Origin: an uncultured Prevotellaceae bacterium
Lineage (GTDB): Bacteria > Bacteroidota > Bacteroidia > Bacteroidales > Muribaculaceae
Reading direction: 5' to 3'
Assembly (NCBI GenBank): GCA_900318205.1
Contig: ONJS01000014.1
Location: 85,664-149,663, forward strand
DNA: 64,000 bases
The position numbers were made by a program, and so were the translations under genes. Shown piece after piece: positions 53,098 through 60,554 of this stretch. The notes beneath the pieces were generated by a model that did not search any database, was not told where the DNA came from, and worked only from the letters and a program-made list of their open reading frames with translations. Positions within the stretch are counted from its first letter, which is position 1. Every line of letters begins with the position of its first letter.

Positions 53098-54258
53098 GTG
53101 AGCGACAAGAAGGTTTTTGTGTCAGGTTGCTATGACCTGTTACACTCGGGACATGTGGAATTCTTCAGGCAGGCGTCACAGTATGGCGACCTGTATGTGG
53201 GCATCGGCAGCGACAAGACGATAGAGCAGTTGAAGAACCACAAGACGCTGTACAGCGAGCGTGAGCGCCTGTTCATGGTGCGTGCCATCCGCTATGTCAA
53301 GGAGGCCTATATCAATGAGGGCAGCGGCATGCTCGACTTCCTGCCCACCCTTGATATTGTCCATCCTGACTGTCTGGTGGTCAACGAGGACGGGGACCGC
53401 GAGGAGAAACGCCAGCTGTGCCGTGAGCGCGGTATGGAGTATATTGTCCTGCGACGTGAGCCCGCCGAGGGCCTGGATGCCCGCAGCAGCACCGACCTCA
53501 AGCGGTCCACCTGCCAGTTGCCTACCCGTCTGGACCTGGCGGGCACTTGGATTGACCAGCCCTACGTGTCGTGCCATGCCCCTGGCTGGGCATTGACCAT
53601 CTCGCTGGTGCCGACGTTTGAGGTGCGTGAGCGTTGCGGCCTGTCCACGAGCACCCGCAACATCATCAAGCGCGTGTGGCCCTACCGTCTGCCCGATATG
53701 GACCCCGAGATGCTGGCACGTCTGGTCTTCTGCCTCGAGAATTCTCCCGAGCGCAGCGACGGCATCATCAGCGGTGCCCAGGACGCTATCGGCATCTGTG
53801 TGCCGGGCTTGGCGAGACATTATTATAATGGAAACTTCTGGCCCGAGAAGATAGAATATACCCGCGACCCCGAGATATTGCGCTGGCTGGAGGACCACCT
53901 GTGCATGATTCCCATGTTCCCACGCCGTCCCGGCTGTAGCGTGGTAGAGGGCAAGGACATCACGCCCGTGAAGGTGCGTGCCCTTGCTGCCGCTGCCGAT
54001 CGCTGCTGGGACGCCATCCAGCGCCGTGACTTGGAGGAATTTGCGGCAGCCTATCGTGCCTCGTTCGAGGCTCAGGTGGCGATGTTCCCGGCGATGATAC
54101 AGCCCGGGGTACAGGACTACATCGACCGCTACAGCGCCATGGACGGTGTGATGGCATGGAAGATGCCCGGTGCGGGAGGCGGTGGTTACCTGGCGCTCGT
54201 CTGCCGTGACCGAGACCACTTCCCCGAGGGAGCGATTGAGTTAGAAATTAGGAGTTAG
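53098..54258 (+). CDS. Cytidylyltransferase fused to GHMP-kinase-like domain
   Basis: A 386-residue two-domain protein. The N-terminal 130 residues are a nucleotidyltransferase of the cytidylyltransferase family ('VFVSGCYDLLHSGHVEFFRQA' motif with HSGH at about 17-20, and 'YVGIGSD'). From about residue 140 a GHMP-kinase-like domain follows ('PTRLDLAGTWIDQPYVSCHAPG', 'SGAQDAIGICVPGLARHYY', 'MPGAGGGGYLALVC'). The glycine-rich ATP loop (motif 2) of active GHMP kinases is not visible, so kinase activity is uncertain. It leads a cluster with a mutarotase and a FucP-type permease and may activate or sense a deoxysugar phosphate. GTG 53098 is chosen over TTG 53086 because of the -7 box. Confidence 0.78.
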   Translation: MSDKKVFVSGCYDLLHSGHVEFFRQASQYGDLYVGIGSDKTIEQLKNHKTLYSERERLFMVRAIRYVKEAYINEGSGMLDFLPTLDIVHPDCLVVNEDGDREEKRQLCRERGMEYIVLRREPAEGLDARSSTDLKRSTCQLPTRLDLAGTWIDQPYVSCHAPGWALTISLVPTFEVRERCGLSTSTRNIIKRVWPYRLPDMDPEMLARLVFCLENSPERSDGIISGAQDAIGICVPGLARHYYNGNFWPEKIEYTRDPEILRWLEDHLCMIPMFPRRPGCSVVEGKDITPVKVRALAAAADRCWDAIQRRDLEEFAAAYRASFEAQVAMFPAMIQPGVQDYIDRYSAMDGVMAWKMPGAGGGGYLALVCRDRDHFPEGAIELEIRS

Positions 54259-54361
54259 GAGTTAGAAGTTAGAAGTGGGGACTTCATTCTAGACTCTCTA
54301 GATCATCTAGAAATTCTAGATTATCTAGAAAAAAACTGAAAACTGGAAAATAAGACTGAAA
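54255..54361. repeat. TTAGGAG, CTAGA and AACTGAAA short repeats between cluster genes
   Basis: Three repeat kinds follow each other: TTAGGAG/TTAGAAG heptamers (54255-54275), five CTAGA units (54288-54328) and AACTGAAA-type units, ending 2 nt before the mutarotase ATG. This is the only place in the window where all three occur together. Confidence 0.82.
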
Positions 54362-54703
54362 ATGAAAAGATATTGCCAGACACTGGAATTGCGGGATGAC
54401 CGTGAAATGATTGAGAAATATGTGGAAGCCCATGCCCATGTGTGGCCTGAGATTCAGGAGGGTATCCGCAGCGTGGGCATCCTCGACATGCAGATTTATA
54501 TCCTCGGCAACCGCCTGTTCATGATATGCGACACGGTTGATGACTTTGACTGGGAGAAGGACAATGCCCGCCTGGCAACGTTGCCGCGTCAGGCCGAGTG
54601 GGAAGCCTATGTGGCACAATTCCAGGGATGCGACCCTAATGCCCCCTCGACCGCCAAGTGGCAGCTGATGGAACGCATTTTCAAATTAGATAATAGATAT
54701 TAG
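54362..54703 (+). CDS. L-rhamnose/L-fucose mutarotase family protein
   Basis: A 113-residue protein of the RhaM-like dimeric ferredoxin-fold family, which interconverts alpha and beta anomers of deoxysugars. The conserved 'YVEAHAHVWPEIQEGIRSVGILDMQIYILGNRLFMICD' contains the His and Tyr positions typical of the family, and 'WQLMERIFKL' closes it. Family resemblance fits rhamnose mutarotase, but the FucP-type permease downstream suggests fucose as substrate. No signal peptide, so cytoplasmic. The ATG directly follows short repeats. Confidence 0.87.
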   Translation: MKRYCQTLELRDDREMIEKYVEAHAHVWPEIQEGIRSVGILDMQIYILGNRLFMICDTVDDFDWEKDNARLATLPRQAEWEAYVAQFQGCDPNAPSTAKWQLMERIFKLDNRY

Positions 54704-54839
54704 GTATTAGTATCCATATTTAAATTATAAAAGACGAGAAGAAAACTAGACTGGTGGCGAAAACATCAGGGCAGATTATCCTGGATTTATTTTAGATTGG
54801 CATCATTCTTATCATCAAGAAGAAATAACATATTTGTTT

Positions 54840-55301
54840 ATGAAAAAGCTTTTGTTAGTGATTGGTATTCTGATTATTAGTGTGATCGTCTTTAACAGAT
54901 CTTGTTCTCATGTTGTAAAAGAGCCTTATACCGTAAAATTCATAGAACTGGACCAGGAAATACAAGATACCATATTTGCCCTCTGGAAGTGTCAACAAGA
55001 TTGTATTTATGTAGTTAGTTTAAATATAGATATGATTGATTTCACCAACAATTATGTCTATGAAAAAAAGAGACATATATTATATTATTTGATTACCGAT
55101 ATTTACTATGATGAAATTACCAATAAATCGAAAGGATGGGAGTACAAATTCCCCCCAAGTTCAGTACATAAACCTATGATTATCAAGGGAGATAAAATCT
55201 ATGCTCCAACTTCATTATATCATTTATTTGCGATTAACTCTTTTTCATCAAAGTCGGAGATAGATTCATGTCGTTTTGATGTTTATACCATAAAAGAATG
55301 A
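54840..55301 (+). CDS. AT-rich hypothetical secreted or membrane-anchored protein
   Basis: A 153-residue protein not recognised. The N-terminal 20 residues are a strong hydrophobic signal or anchor ('KKLLLVIGILIISVIVF'), followed by 'NRSC', which is not a good lipobox because Arg precedes Ser. The rest is rich in Ile, Tyr, Asp and Lys. ATG 54840 is chosen over TTG 54834. The gene is much more AT-rich than the mutarotase and permease genes on either side, so it probably entered the cluster separately. A stem of CAAACAAC/GTTGTTTG type follows. Confidence 0.6.
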   Translation: MKKLLLVIGILIISVIVFNRSCSHVVKEPYTVKFIELDQEIQDTIFALWKCQQDCIYVVSLNIDMIDFTNNYVYEKKRHILYYLITDIYYDEITNKSKGWEYKFPPSSVHKPMIIKGDKIYAPTSLYHLFAINSFSSKSEIDSCRFDVYTIKE

Positions 55302-55313
55302 TTGAAAAAGAAT

Positions 55314-55358
55314 CAAACAACCGGAACAACCCTTTTTTATGTTGTTCAACGTTGTTTG
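55314..55358 (+). terminator. Hairpin between the hypothetical gene and fucP
   Basis: CAAACAAC + GAACAAC pair with GTTGTTC + GTTGTTTG (8 and 7 bp, small internal loop); the loop contains TTTTTT. GTTGTTTGAAAA is then repeated at 55371, next to a TCTAGA. Confidence 0.55.
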
Positions 55359-55395
55359 AAAAGATCTAGAGTTGTTTGAAAAACCAGGAAACAGA

Positions 55396-56736
55396 ATGAC
55401 AACCGATAAAGAAAAGAAATCTCGATTGCTGGTGACGCGTGAGGGCGTGAGCTATGTGCTGCCCTTTATCGTGGTGACCTGCTGCTTTGCCCTGTGGGGC
55501 TTTGCCAACGATATCACCAACCCGATGGTGAAGGCGTTTTCCAAGATCTTCCGCATGAGCGTGACCGACGGCACGCTGGTGCAGGTGGCATTCTATGGCG
55601 GCTACTTCTGCATGGCCTTGCCGGCGGCGCTGTTCATCCGCCGCCACTCGTTCAAGAGCGGCATAGTCATGGGACTGGCACTGTATGCCCTGGGTGTGTT
55701 GCTGTTCATCCCCGCGAGGGCGATGGGCAGTTTCTGGCCCTTCCTTGTCGCTTATTTTATCCTCACCTGTGGTCTGTCGTTTCTCGAGACGACTGCCAAC
55801 CCCTGCATCCTGCTCATGGGCGATAGCGAGACCGCTACGCGCCGCCTGAACTTCGCCCAGTCGTTCAACCCCATCGGCTCGTTGGCGGGCATGTTTGTGG
55901 CGATGAACTTCATTCAGGCGCGTCTGTCGCCGCTTGACACGGCGCAGCGTGCGACACTGGACGATGCCGCGTTCGAGACGTTGAAGCAGAGCGACCTGAG
56001 CGTGCTGGTACGTCCTTACGCCCTGCTGGGCGTCGTGCTGGTGCTGTTGCTGGTGGTGATGCTGTTTGTGCGCATCCCTGCCGTGCGTCAGGCCTCTAGG
56101 GAACGTCATGAGCCGCTGCTGCCGGCTGTCAAGCGGCTGTGGGCCAACAGGCCTTATCGCAACGGTGTGGTGGCACAGTTCTTCTATGTGGGAGCGCAGA
56201 TTTGTTGCTGGACCTTTATCATCCAGTACGGCACGCGCGTCTTTATGGCCGAGGGGATGGGAGAGCAGGCCGCCGAGGTGCTGTCCCAGCGTTACAACAT
56301 CGTGGCGATGGTGCTCTTCTGCCTAATGCGTTTTGTGAACTTTTTCCTGATGAAGTACGTCAAGCCGGCACGGTTGCTCACCTTGTTTGCGGCAGTGGCA
56401 TTGGTGCTGCTGTGTGGCGTGGTCTTTGTCGGCGGCCGCATGGGCATCTGCTGCCTGGTGGCTGTCTCGGCGTGCATGAGCCTGATGTTCCCCACCATCT
56501 ACGGCATTGCGCTGGGTGGTGTGCGCGAGGATGCTGAGCTGGGCTCAGCAGGACTCATCATGGCGATATTGGGCGGCAGCCTCTTGCCCGCCTTCCAGGC
56601 GATGATTATCGACAGCCATGTGCAGTGGATTCCCTCGGTCAACCTGTCGTTTGTCGTCCCCGCCGTCTGCTTCGTCGTGGTCATGTTCTACGGCATACCT
56701 CACGCTTTTGAAAACAAGAAATACAAGAATAACTAG
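55396..56736 (+). CDS. fucP: FucP-type L-fucose:proton symporter (MFS)
   Basis: A 446-residue major-facilitator permease of the FucP family with about 12 predicted transmembrane helices. Family landmarks: 'FIVVTCCFALWGFANDITNPMVKAF' in helix 1 with the conserved Asn/Asp, 'CGLSFLETTANPCILLMG' and 'RLNFAQSFNPIGSLAGMF' in helices 4-5, and 'FPTIYGIALGG' late. It would import L-fucose, or a related sugar, with protons. ATG 55396 is preferred over TTG 55372. With the mutarotase and the cytidylyltransferase-GHMP protein upstream it makes a deoxysugar uptake and processing cluster; fucose isomerase, kinase and aldolase are not in the window. Confidence 0.9.
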   Translation: MTTDKEKKSRLLVTREGVSYVLPFIVVTCCFALWGFANDITNPMVKAFSKIFRMSVTDGTLVQVAFYGGYFCMALPAALFIRRHSFKSGIVMGLALYALGVLLFIPARAMGSFWPFLVAYFILTCGLSFLETTANPCILLMGDSETATRRLNFAQSFNPIGSLAGMFVAMNFIQARLSPLDTAQRATLDDAAFETLKQSDLSVLVRPYALLGVVLVLLLVVMLFVRIPAVRQASRERHEPLLPAVKRLWANRPYRNGVVAQFFYVGAQICCWTFIIQYGTRVFMAEGMGEQAAEVLSQRYNIVAMVLFCLMRFVNFFLMKYVKPARLLTLFAAVALVLLCGVVFVGGRMGICCLVAVSACMSLMFPTIYGIALGGVREDAELGSAGLIMAILGGSLLPAFQAMIIDSHVQWIPSVNLSFVVPAVCFVVVMFYGIPHAFENKKYKNN

Positions 56737-56857
56737 GGCATCTTCACACTACCTATATTCATTTAAAAATTTGTTTAATTTCCCGTGTGATAGCACGGTA
56801 ATATTGCCGAGTCGCAATGATGACACACCCTCTTGTTTTCTTGACGATGCGGGAGGG

Positions 56858-57532
56858 TTAGTTTCCTGACAGGAGCATGTTGATGAGCGCTGTCACATCA
56901 TCGATGCTGATTTTTCCGTCCTTGTTGACATCGGCTGCGTCGGCATTGGTTTCTTGTGGGCTCAGCAGGTAATTGATGAGTGCGGTCACGTCGGCAATAG
57001 TGGCATGGCCATCGCCGTCCACATCACCCGTCACCGTCGTGGGGACAGCGGCAACGGTTCCGGTGAGAACGATTTTCCTTACCGCCCCGCCGTTGTTGAC
57101 ATTGGCTTCCCAGGAGACGAAGCGCAACCGTGCAGTTGTCAGTCCTGCAGGAACAGGCAAGGTCATGGGCAGGACTTGCGGTGCCGTGACCGCCTGGGTG
57201 GGATAGCACGAAACGGAGTCCAGCGGCGTGCCGTCGGCATCATCAATCGCCATCGTCAACGGGATGTTGATGCTTAATGATTTCCAGTACACATCGGCAT
57301 GGATCGTGTCGATGTCTTGACAGGAAAACTCGGGCGAGGTGAGCGTGAGCGCCACGTTCATACTGGTGACATAGAGGGTGATATTCCCGTTGCCGATATT
57401 GGTGGACGTCAACTCTACCCCGTTGTAGCTCCAACCCTCAAAGTCGTTGAAAGCAAACTGAGGCAACTGCTGCGCTTGGCCCCCCAATGGCAGCACAAAT
57501 AATGCCGCAAAGAATAAAAACAAATTTTTCAT
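56858..57532 (-). CDS. Secreted dockerin protein
   Basis: A 224-residue exported protein: signal peptide ('MKNLFLFFAALFVLPLGGQAQ'-like; cleavage after AQ), a beta-rich 140-residue domain that resembles carbohydrate-binding jelly-roll folds ('FNDFEGWSYNGVELTSTNIGNGNITLYVTS', shown by pattern only) and a C-terminal dockerin pair (DVDGDGHAT..DVTALINYLL and DVNKDGKIS..DDVTALINMLL). The start ATG 57532 is chosen over 57574 because of the signal peptide and the promoter at 57593-57562. The ligand and the partner of the dockerin are unknown. Confidence 0.83.
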   Translation of the reverse strand: MKNLFLFFAALFVLPLGGQAQQLPQFAFNDFEGWSYNGVELTSTNIGNGNITLYVTSMNVALTLTSPEFSCQDIDTIHADVYWKSLSINIPLTMAIDDADGTPLDSVSCYPTQAVTAPQVLPMTLPVPAGLTTARLRFVSWEANVNNGGAVRKIVLTGTVAAVPTTVTGDVDGDGHATIADVTALINYLLSPQETNADAADVNKDGKISIDDVTALINMLLSGN

Positions 57533-57561
57533 AACACCGATGGACTGGTTGATTGGAACTC

Positions 57562-57593
57562 CAAAGTTAGCCATTTTATTTCAAATAGACAAA
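57562..57593 (-). promoter_or_regulatory. Promoter of the dockerin gene
   Basis: On the minus strand TTTG (57593-57590), a 20-bp spacer and TAACTTTG (57569-57562), 30 nt before ATG 57532. Confidence 0.75.
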
Positions 57594-57667
57594 TGTGTAG
57601 CCTGGCATTTCCGTCCGCATATTATATATAACGGACGGAAAACAAAGGATTCCATTATTATTCTTAT

Positions 57668-57801
57668 AAAAAAGTGTTTTTTCTTGGCATTGTGCTCAAC
57701 TTGCACTACCGTTGCCTTCGGCGAAGGTAGGCTGCGTTTCGGAATTGCAAACAAAAAAGCGTTTTTGTTTGGCACTTCGCTCAACTTGCACTACCTTTGC
57801 C
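57668..57801 (+). promoter_or_regulatory. Duplicated promoter of glnA
   Basis: A 49-bp segment occurs twice, at 57668-57716 and 57753-57801 (85 bp apart, 42 of 49 bases equal). Each copy contains a promoter with a 20-bp spacer: TTG 57684-57686 with TACCGTTG 57707-57714, and TTTG 57768-57771 with TACCTTTG 57792-57799. The second is a perfect consensus; the first has one change in the -7 box. Between them lies a small hairpin CCTTC/GAAGG that only the first transcript would contain. Confidence 0.8.
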
Positions 57802-57875
57802 CCAAAGAACTAAAACCATTAATTAACCTGCTTTTCAGCCATCGGCTGAAAGCCTAACATCATTAAAAAGAAAAA

Positions 57876-59384
57876 GTGGAAAACGAAATTCTGGCATTGA
57901 ACGCCAACCAGGTAGTGGCCTACCTGCAGAAAGAGCCTCGTGAATTCACCAAGGCCGACATCATCCGTTTCATTGAGGAGAACGGCATCCGCATGGTCAA
58001 CTTCATGTACCCCGGCGGTGACGGCAAGTTGAAAACCCTGAATTTTGTCATCAGCAGCAAGGACTACTTGCGCACGATCCTGACATGCGGTGAGCGCGTT
58101 GACGGCTCCAGCCTGTTCAGCTTCATCGAGGCAAGTTCGAGCGACTTGTATGTGCTGCCGCGTTTCAGCACTGCCTTCCTGGATCCGTTTGCCGAGATTC
58201 CTACCCTGTGCATGCTCTGCTCCTTCTTTGACAAGGACGGCAACCCGCTGGAGAGCTCTCCCGAGCAGACGCTGAGAAAGGCCGCTCAGGCCTTCCGCGA
58301 GGTGACCGGCATGGAATATGAGGCCATGGGTGAGCTGGAGTATTATGTTATCCGTCCGTCGGTGGCTTACTATCCTGCCCGTGACCAGCACGGCTATCAC
58401 GAGTCGATGCCCTATGCCAAGACCAACGGCTTCCGCCAGCGCTGCATGGACTATATCGCCAAGGCTGGTGGCCAGATCAAGTACGGCCATAGCGAGGTGG
58501 GTAACTTTGAGCAGGACGGCGTGGTCTATGAGCAGAACGAGATCGAGTTCCTGCCGGTGCCCGTTCTTGACGCTGCCGACCAGCTGATGATTGCCAAGTG
58601 GGTGATCCGTAACCTGGCATTCCGTGCCGACCTGAATGTAACGTTTGCTCCCAAGATCACGACCGGTAAGGCCGGTTCGGGTCTGCATGTGCACATGCGC
58701 ATGATGAAGGATGGCCGTAACATGATGATCAACGATAAGGGCGTCCTGAGCGACGAGGCCCGCAAGGCCATCGCCGGTATGATGGACCTGGCTCCCGCCA
58801 TCACCGCCTTCGGCAACAAGAACCCGATGTCTTACTTCCGTCTGGTTCCCCACCAGGAGGCTCCCACCAACGTATGCTGGGGCGACCGCAACCGCTCGGT
58901 GCTCGTGCGCGTGCCTCTGGGCTGGACTGCTGGTGCCGACATGTGCCGCACAGCCAACCCGCTGGAGCCCGCCAGCAACTTTGACACGACCCAGAAGCAG
59001 ACCGTCGAGATGCGCTCGCCGGACGGCTCAGCCGACATCTATCAGCTGCTTGCCGGTCTGTGCGTAGCCTGCCGCCATGGCTTTGAGATGGAGAACGCTC
59101 TGGAGCTGGCCAAGAAGACCTACGTTGACGTGAACATCCACGATGCCGCCAACGCTGCCCGCCTCAACGAGCTCGACTGCCTGCCCGACAGCTGCGTCGC
59201 CAGTGCCGACTGCCTGGAGAAACTGCGTGCCGCATTTGAGGAGCACGGCGTGTTCAGCGCTCACATGATCGACGGTATCATCGCCGAGTTGCGTGCCTTC
59301 AACGACCGCACCCTGCGCCACGACATCGAGCACGATCCCAAGCGCACCTCGCAACTCGTCAACGAGTACTTCCAGTGTGGCTAA
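57876..59384 (+). CDS. glnA: Glutamine synthetase (GSI-like)
   Basis: Glutamine synthetase makes glutamine from glutamate, ammonia and ATP and is the main ammonia-assimilation step. The 502-residue protein follows the GSI plan: N-terminal beta-grasp ('MVNFMYPGGDGKLKTLNFVI'), catalytic domain with 'GELEYYVIRP', 'YEQNEIEF', 'GSGLHVHMRM', 'SYFRLVPHQEAPTNVCWGDRNRSVLVRVP' and 'VEMRSPDGSADIYQLLAGLC'. The start is GTG 57876; no closer ATG fits. Two upstream promoters suggest graded control, perhaps by nitrogen supply, although no operator was recognised. A strong terminator follows. Confidence 0.93.
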   Translation: MENEILALNANQVVAYLQKEPREFTKADIIRFIEENGIRMVNFMYPGGDGKLKTLNFVISSKDYLRTILTCGERVDGSSLFSFIEASSSDLYVLPRFSTAFLDPFAEIPTLCMLCSFFDKDGNPLESSPEQTLRKAAQAFREVTGMEYEAMGELEYYVIRPSVAYYPARDQHGYHESMPYAKTNGFRQRCMDYIAKAGGQIKYGHSEVGNFEQDGVVYEQNEIEFLPVPVLDAADQLMIAKWVIRNLAFRADLNVTFAPKITTGKAGSGLHVHMRMMKDGRNMMINDKGVLSDEARKAIAGMMDLAPAITAFGNKNPMSYFRLVPHQEAPTNVCWGDRNRSVLVRVPLGWTAGADMCRTANPLEPASNFDTTQKQTVEMRSPDGSADIYQLLAGLCVACRHGFEMENALELAKKTYVDVNIHDAANAARLNELDCLPDSCVASADCLEKLRAAFEEHGVFSAHMIDGIIAELRAFNDRTLRHDIEHDPKRTSQLVNEYFQCG

Positions 59385-59390
59385 GCTCGC

Positions 59391-59460
59391 TGATTAGTGA
59401 TTAGAGATTAGTGATTAGTGAGGCATCCGCGGTGATGCTCGCTGCGCTCGCTGATTAGTG
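59391..59460. repeat. Composite repeat: ATTAGTG repeats, GCATCCGC tag and GCTCGC micro-ORF
   Basis: Heptamers ATTAGTG/ATTAGAG (59391-59421), GGCATCCGCGG (59422-59432), then ATG CTCGCTGCGCTCGCTG (59435-59453) and ATTAGTG. Same order as at 43285-43368. Confidence 0.85.
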
Positions 59461-59502
59461 AGGAGTCTGCGTTCTTTGGAACTCACGCTAAGAAATGAGA
59501 GA

Positions 59503-59568
59503 CTGCTCGCAAGAGCTCGCATGAAATCAAACCAGATTTCGATGAGGCTCTTGCGAGCAGACTTTTTA
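59503..59568 (+). terminator. Terminator-like long hairpin downstream of glnA
   Basis: CTGCTCGCAAGAGC (59503-59516) pairs perfectly over 14 bp with GCTCTTGCGAGCAG (59547-59560); an inner GAAATC/GATTTC stem fills the loop, and ACTTTTTATC follows. Confidence 0.72.
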
Positions 59569-59880
59569 TCCATCACCCTGCCATATCCTATGTAGAGACG
59601 CAAAATCTTGCGTCTCTAGGGAAGCATTTGGTATTGTTTAACGTTAGGAGACGCAAGATTTTGCGTCTCTACTGGCTAACTGAGAGCTAGAATAGAATAT
59701 TGTCCTGACGTTGTTTGAGTTGTTTTTAATATCAAGTGCGGGGATGCATTTTATATGTGTATCGGGTAATGGGGTGGCGTTCAGTGGGTTTTAATAGACA
59801 AACCACACCACTAGGCCGCCTTTTTGGGGTTAAGGCAGTGTAGTGGTGTGGTGATATGGGTCGAAGTTAATAGCTAAAGG
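59569..59880. repeat. Intergenic region with a pair of GAGACGCAA palindromes
   Basis: No gene is seen. Two palindromes, AGAGACGCAA-AATC-TTGCGTCTCT (within 59593-59618) and GAGACGCAA-GATT-TTGCGTCTC (within 59648-59671), are the same element in opposite orientation; a degenerate half lies at 40987. Further on are a degenerate GCATCCGC-like unit (about 59700-59750) and AT-rich DNA. Confidence 0.75.
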
Positions 59881-60231
59881 CTATTTCTCTTCTTGCTCAT
59901 CCATGAGGCCTGCACGGTAGCCGCCAGCCTGTGCCACAGCCACGCCGTACTGGTAGCCGAGCTGATAGGCTTGCTGCACGAGCTGCTGCATCTGCTGCAT
60001 GATCATCTGATACTGCTGCTGATACTGCTGCTGATTAGGCATCTGTGGTTGCTGTTGGGGCTGCTGATAGCCTGGAGGGTAGTTTGGCGCCTGCTGTTGC
60101 GGTTGCTGCGGTGCCTGGTCCCAAGGGTTGGGGATTTCTCCACCACCGACTGATCCTCCGCCACCTTGCTGCTGTTGAGCCTGGCGTGCGGCTTCTTCTA
60201 GCTTTTTCTGAAGTTCATCAAGTAATCCCAT
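59881..60231 (-). CDS. Gln/Pro-rich low-complexity protein
   Basis: A 116-residue protein not assigned to a family. It begins with an amphipathic helix ('MGLLDELQKKLEEAARQAQQQQ'-like), then Gly-rich and Pro/Gln/Tyr-rich stretches ('PQQPQQQAPNYPPGYQQPQQQPQ'-like, about residues 40-65), a long Gln/Met helix ('YQMIMQQMQQLVQQAYQLGYQ') and an acidic tail. No signal peptide is visible. The composition is that of prion-like or condensate-forming proteins, but it could also be a scaffold. ATG 60231 is chosen over 60243 because the conserved-looking helix starts there. The DNA behind it is CAG/CTG-repeat-like and may vary in length. Confidence 0.65.
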   Translation of the reverse strand: MGLLDELQKKLEEAARQAQQQQGGGGSVGGGEIPNPWDQAPQQPQQQAPNYPPGYQQPQQQPQMPNQQQYQQQYQMIMQQMQQLVQQAYQLGYQYGVAVAQAGGYRAGLMDEQEEK

Positions 60232-60554
60232 AATACAATGCATTTAAAGGTTTATCATAAAAAGATTTACAAAAATAGACATTTCCACGAAACAGCGCAA
60301 CACTTGTAACAATGTTTAACCATTTTTTAAAATTGCGGGAGGGGAAGAGTTGCTTGCGTTGCTCGCAGTTTAAAGTTTAGAGTTTAAAGTTTAAAGAGCA
60401 TCCGCGTTCCAGCCAATTGGAACGCGGATGCTATCTCTAATCTCTAATCACTAATCCGCGAGCAACGCGAGCATAAAGCCTGCGAGCCTCTTGCGAGCAA
60501 TAAACTTAGCGACTTGGCGGCTTAGCGTGAGATTCAGCCTAAAGCCTAGCTAGG
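60232..60554. repeat. Composite repeat with perfect GCATCCGC hairpin and two micro-ORF copies
   Basis: No gene is seen. A perfect 15-bp hairpin AGCATCCGCGTTCCA/TGGAACGCGGATGCT lies at 60397-60432 with a 6-nt loop. TTGCTTGCGTTGCTCGCAG (60351-60369) and, on the minus strand, ATGCTCGCGTTGCTCGCGG (60474-60456) flank it, with TTTAAAG and ATTAGAG repeats between. CTCGCAAGAGGCTCGCA and CTCACGCTAAG on the minus strand (60469-60535) resemble the glnA downstream hairpin. Confidence 0.8.

Noticed and set aside
53176-54219. 347-codon antisense ORF opposite the cytidylyltransferase-GHMP gene
   Set aside because: Shadow frame of a GC-rich gene; the plus strand has the recognisable motifs and promoter.
57819-58853. 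344-codon antisense ORF opposite glnA
   Set aside because: Shadow frame of glnA with no independent support.
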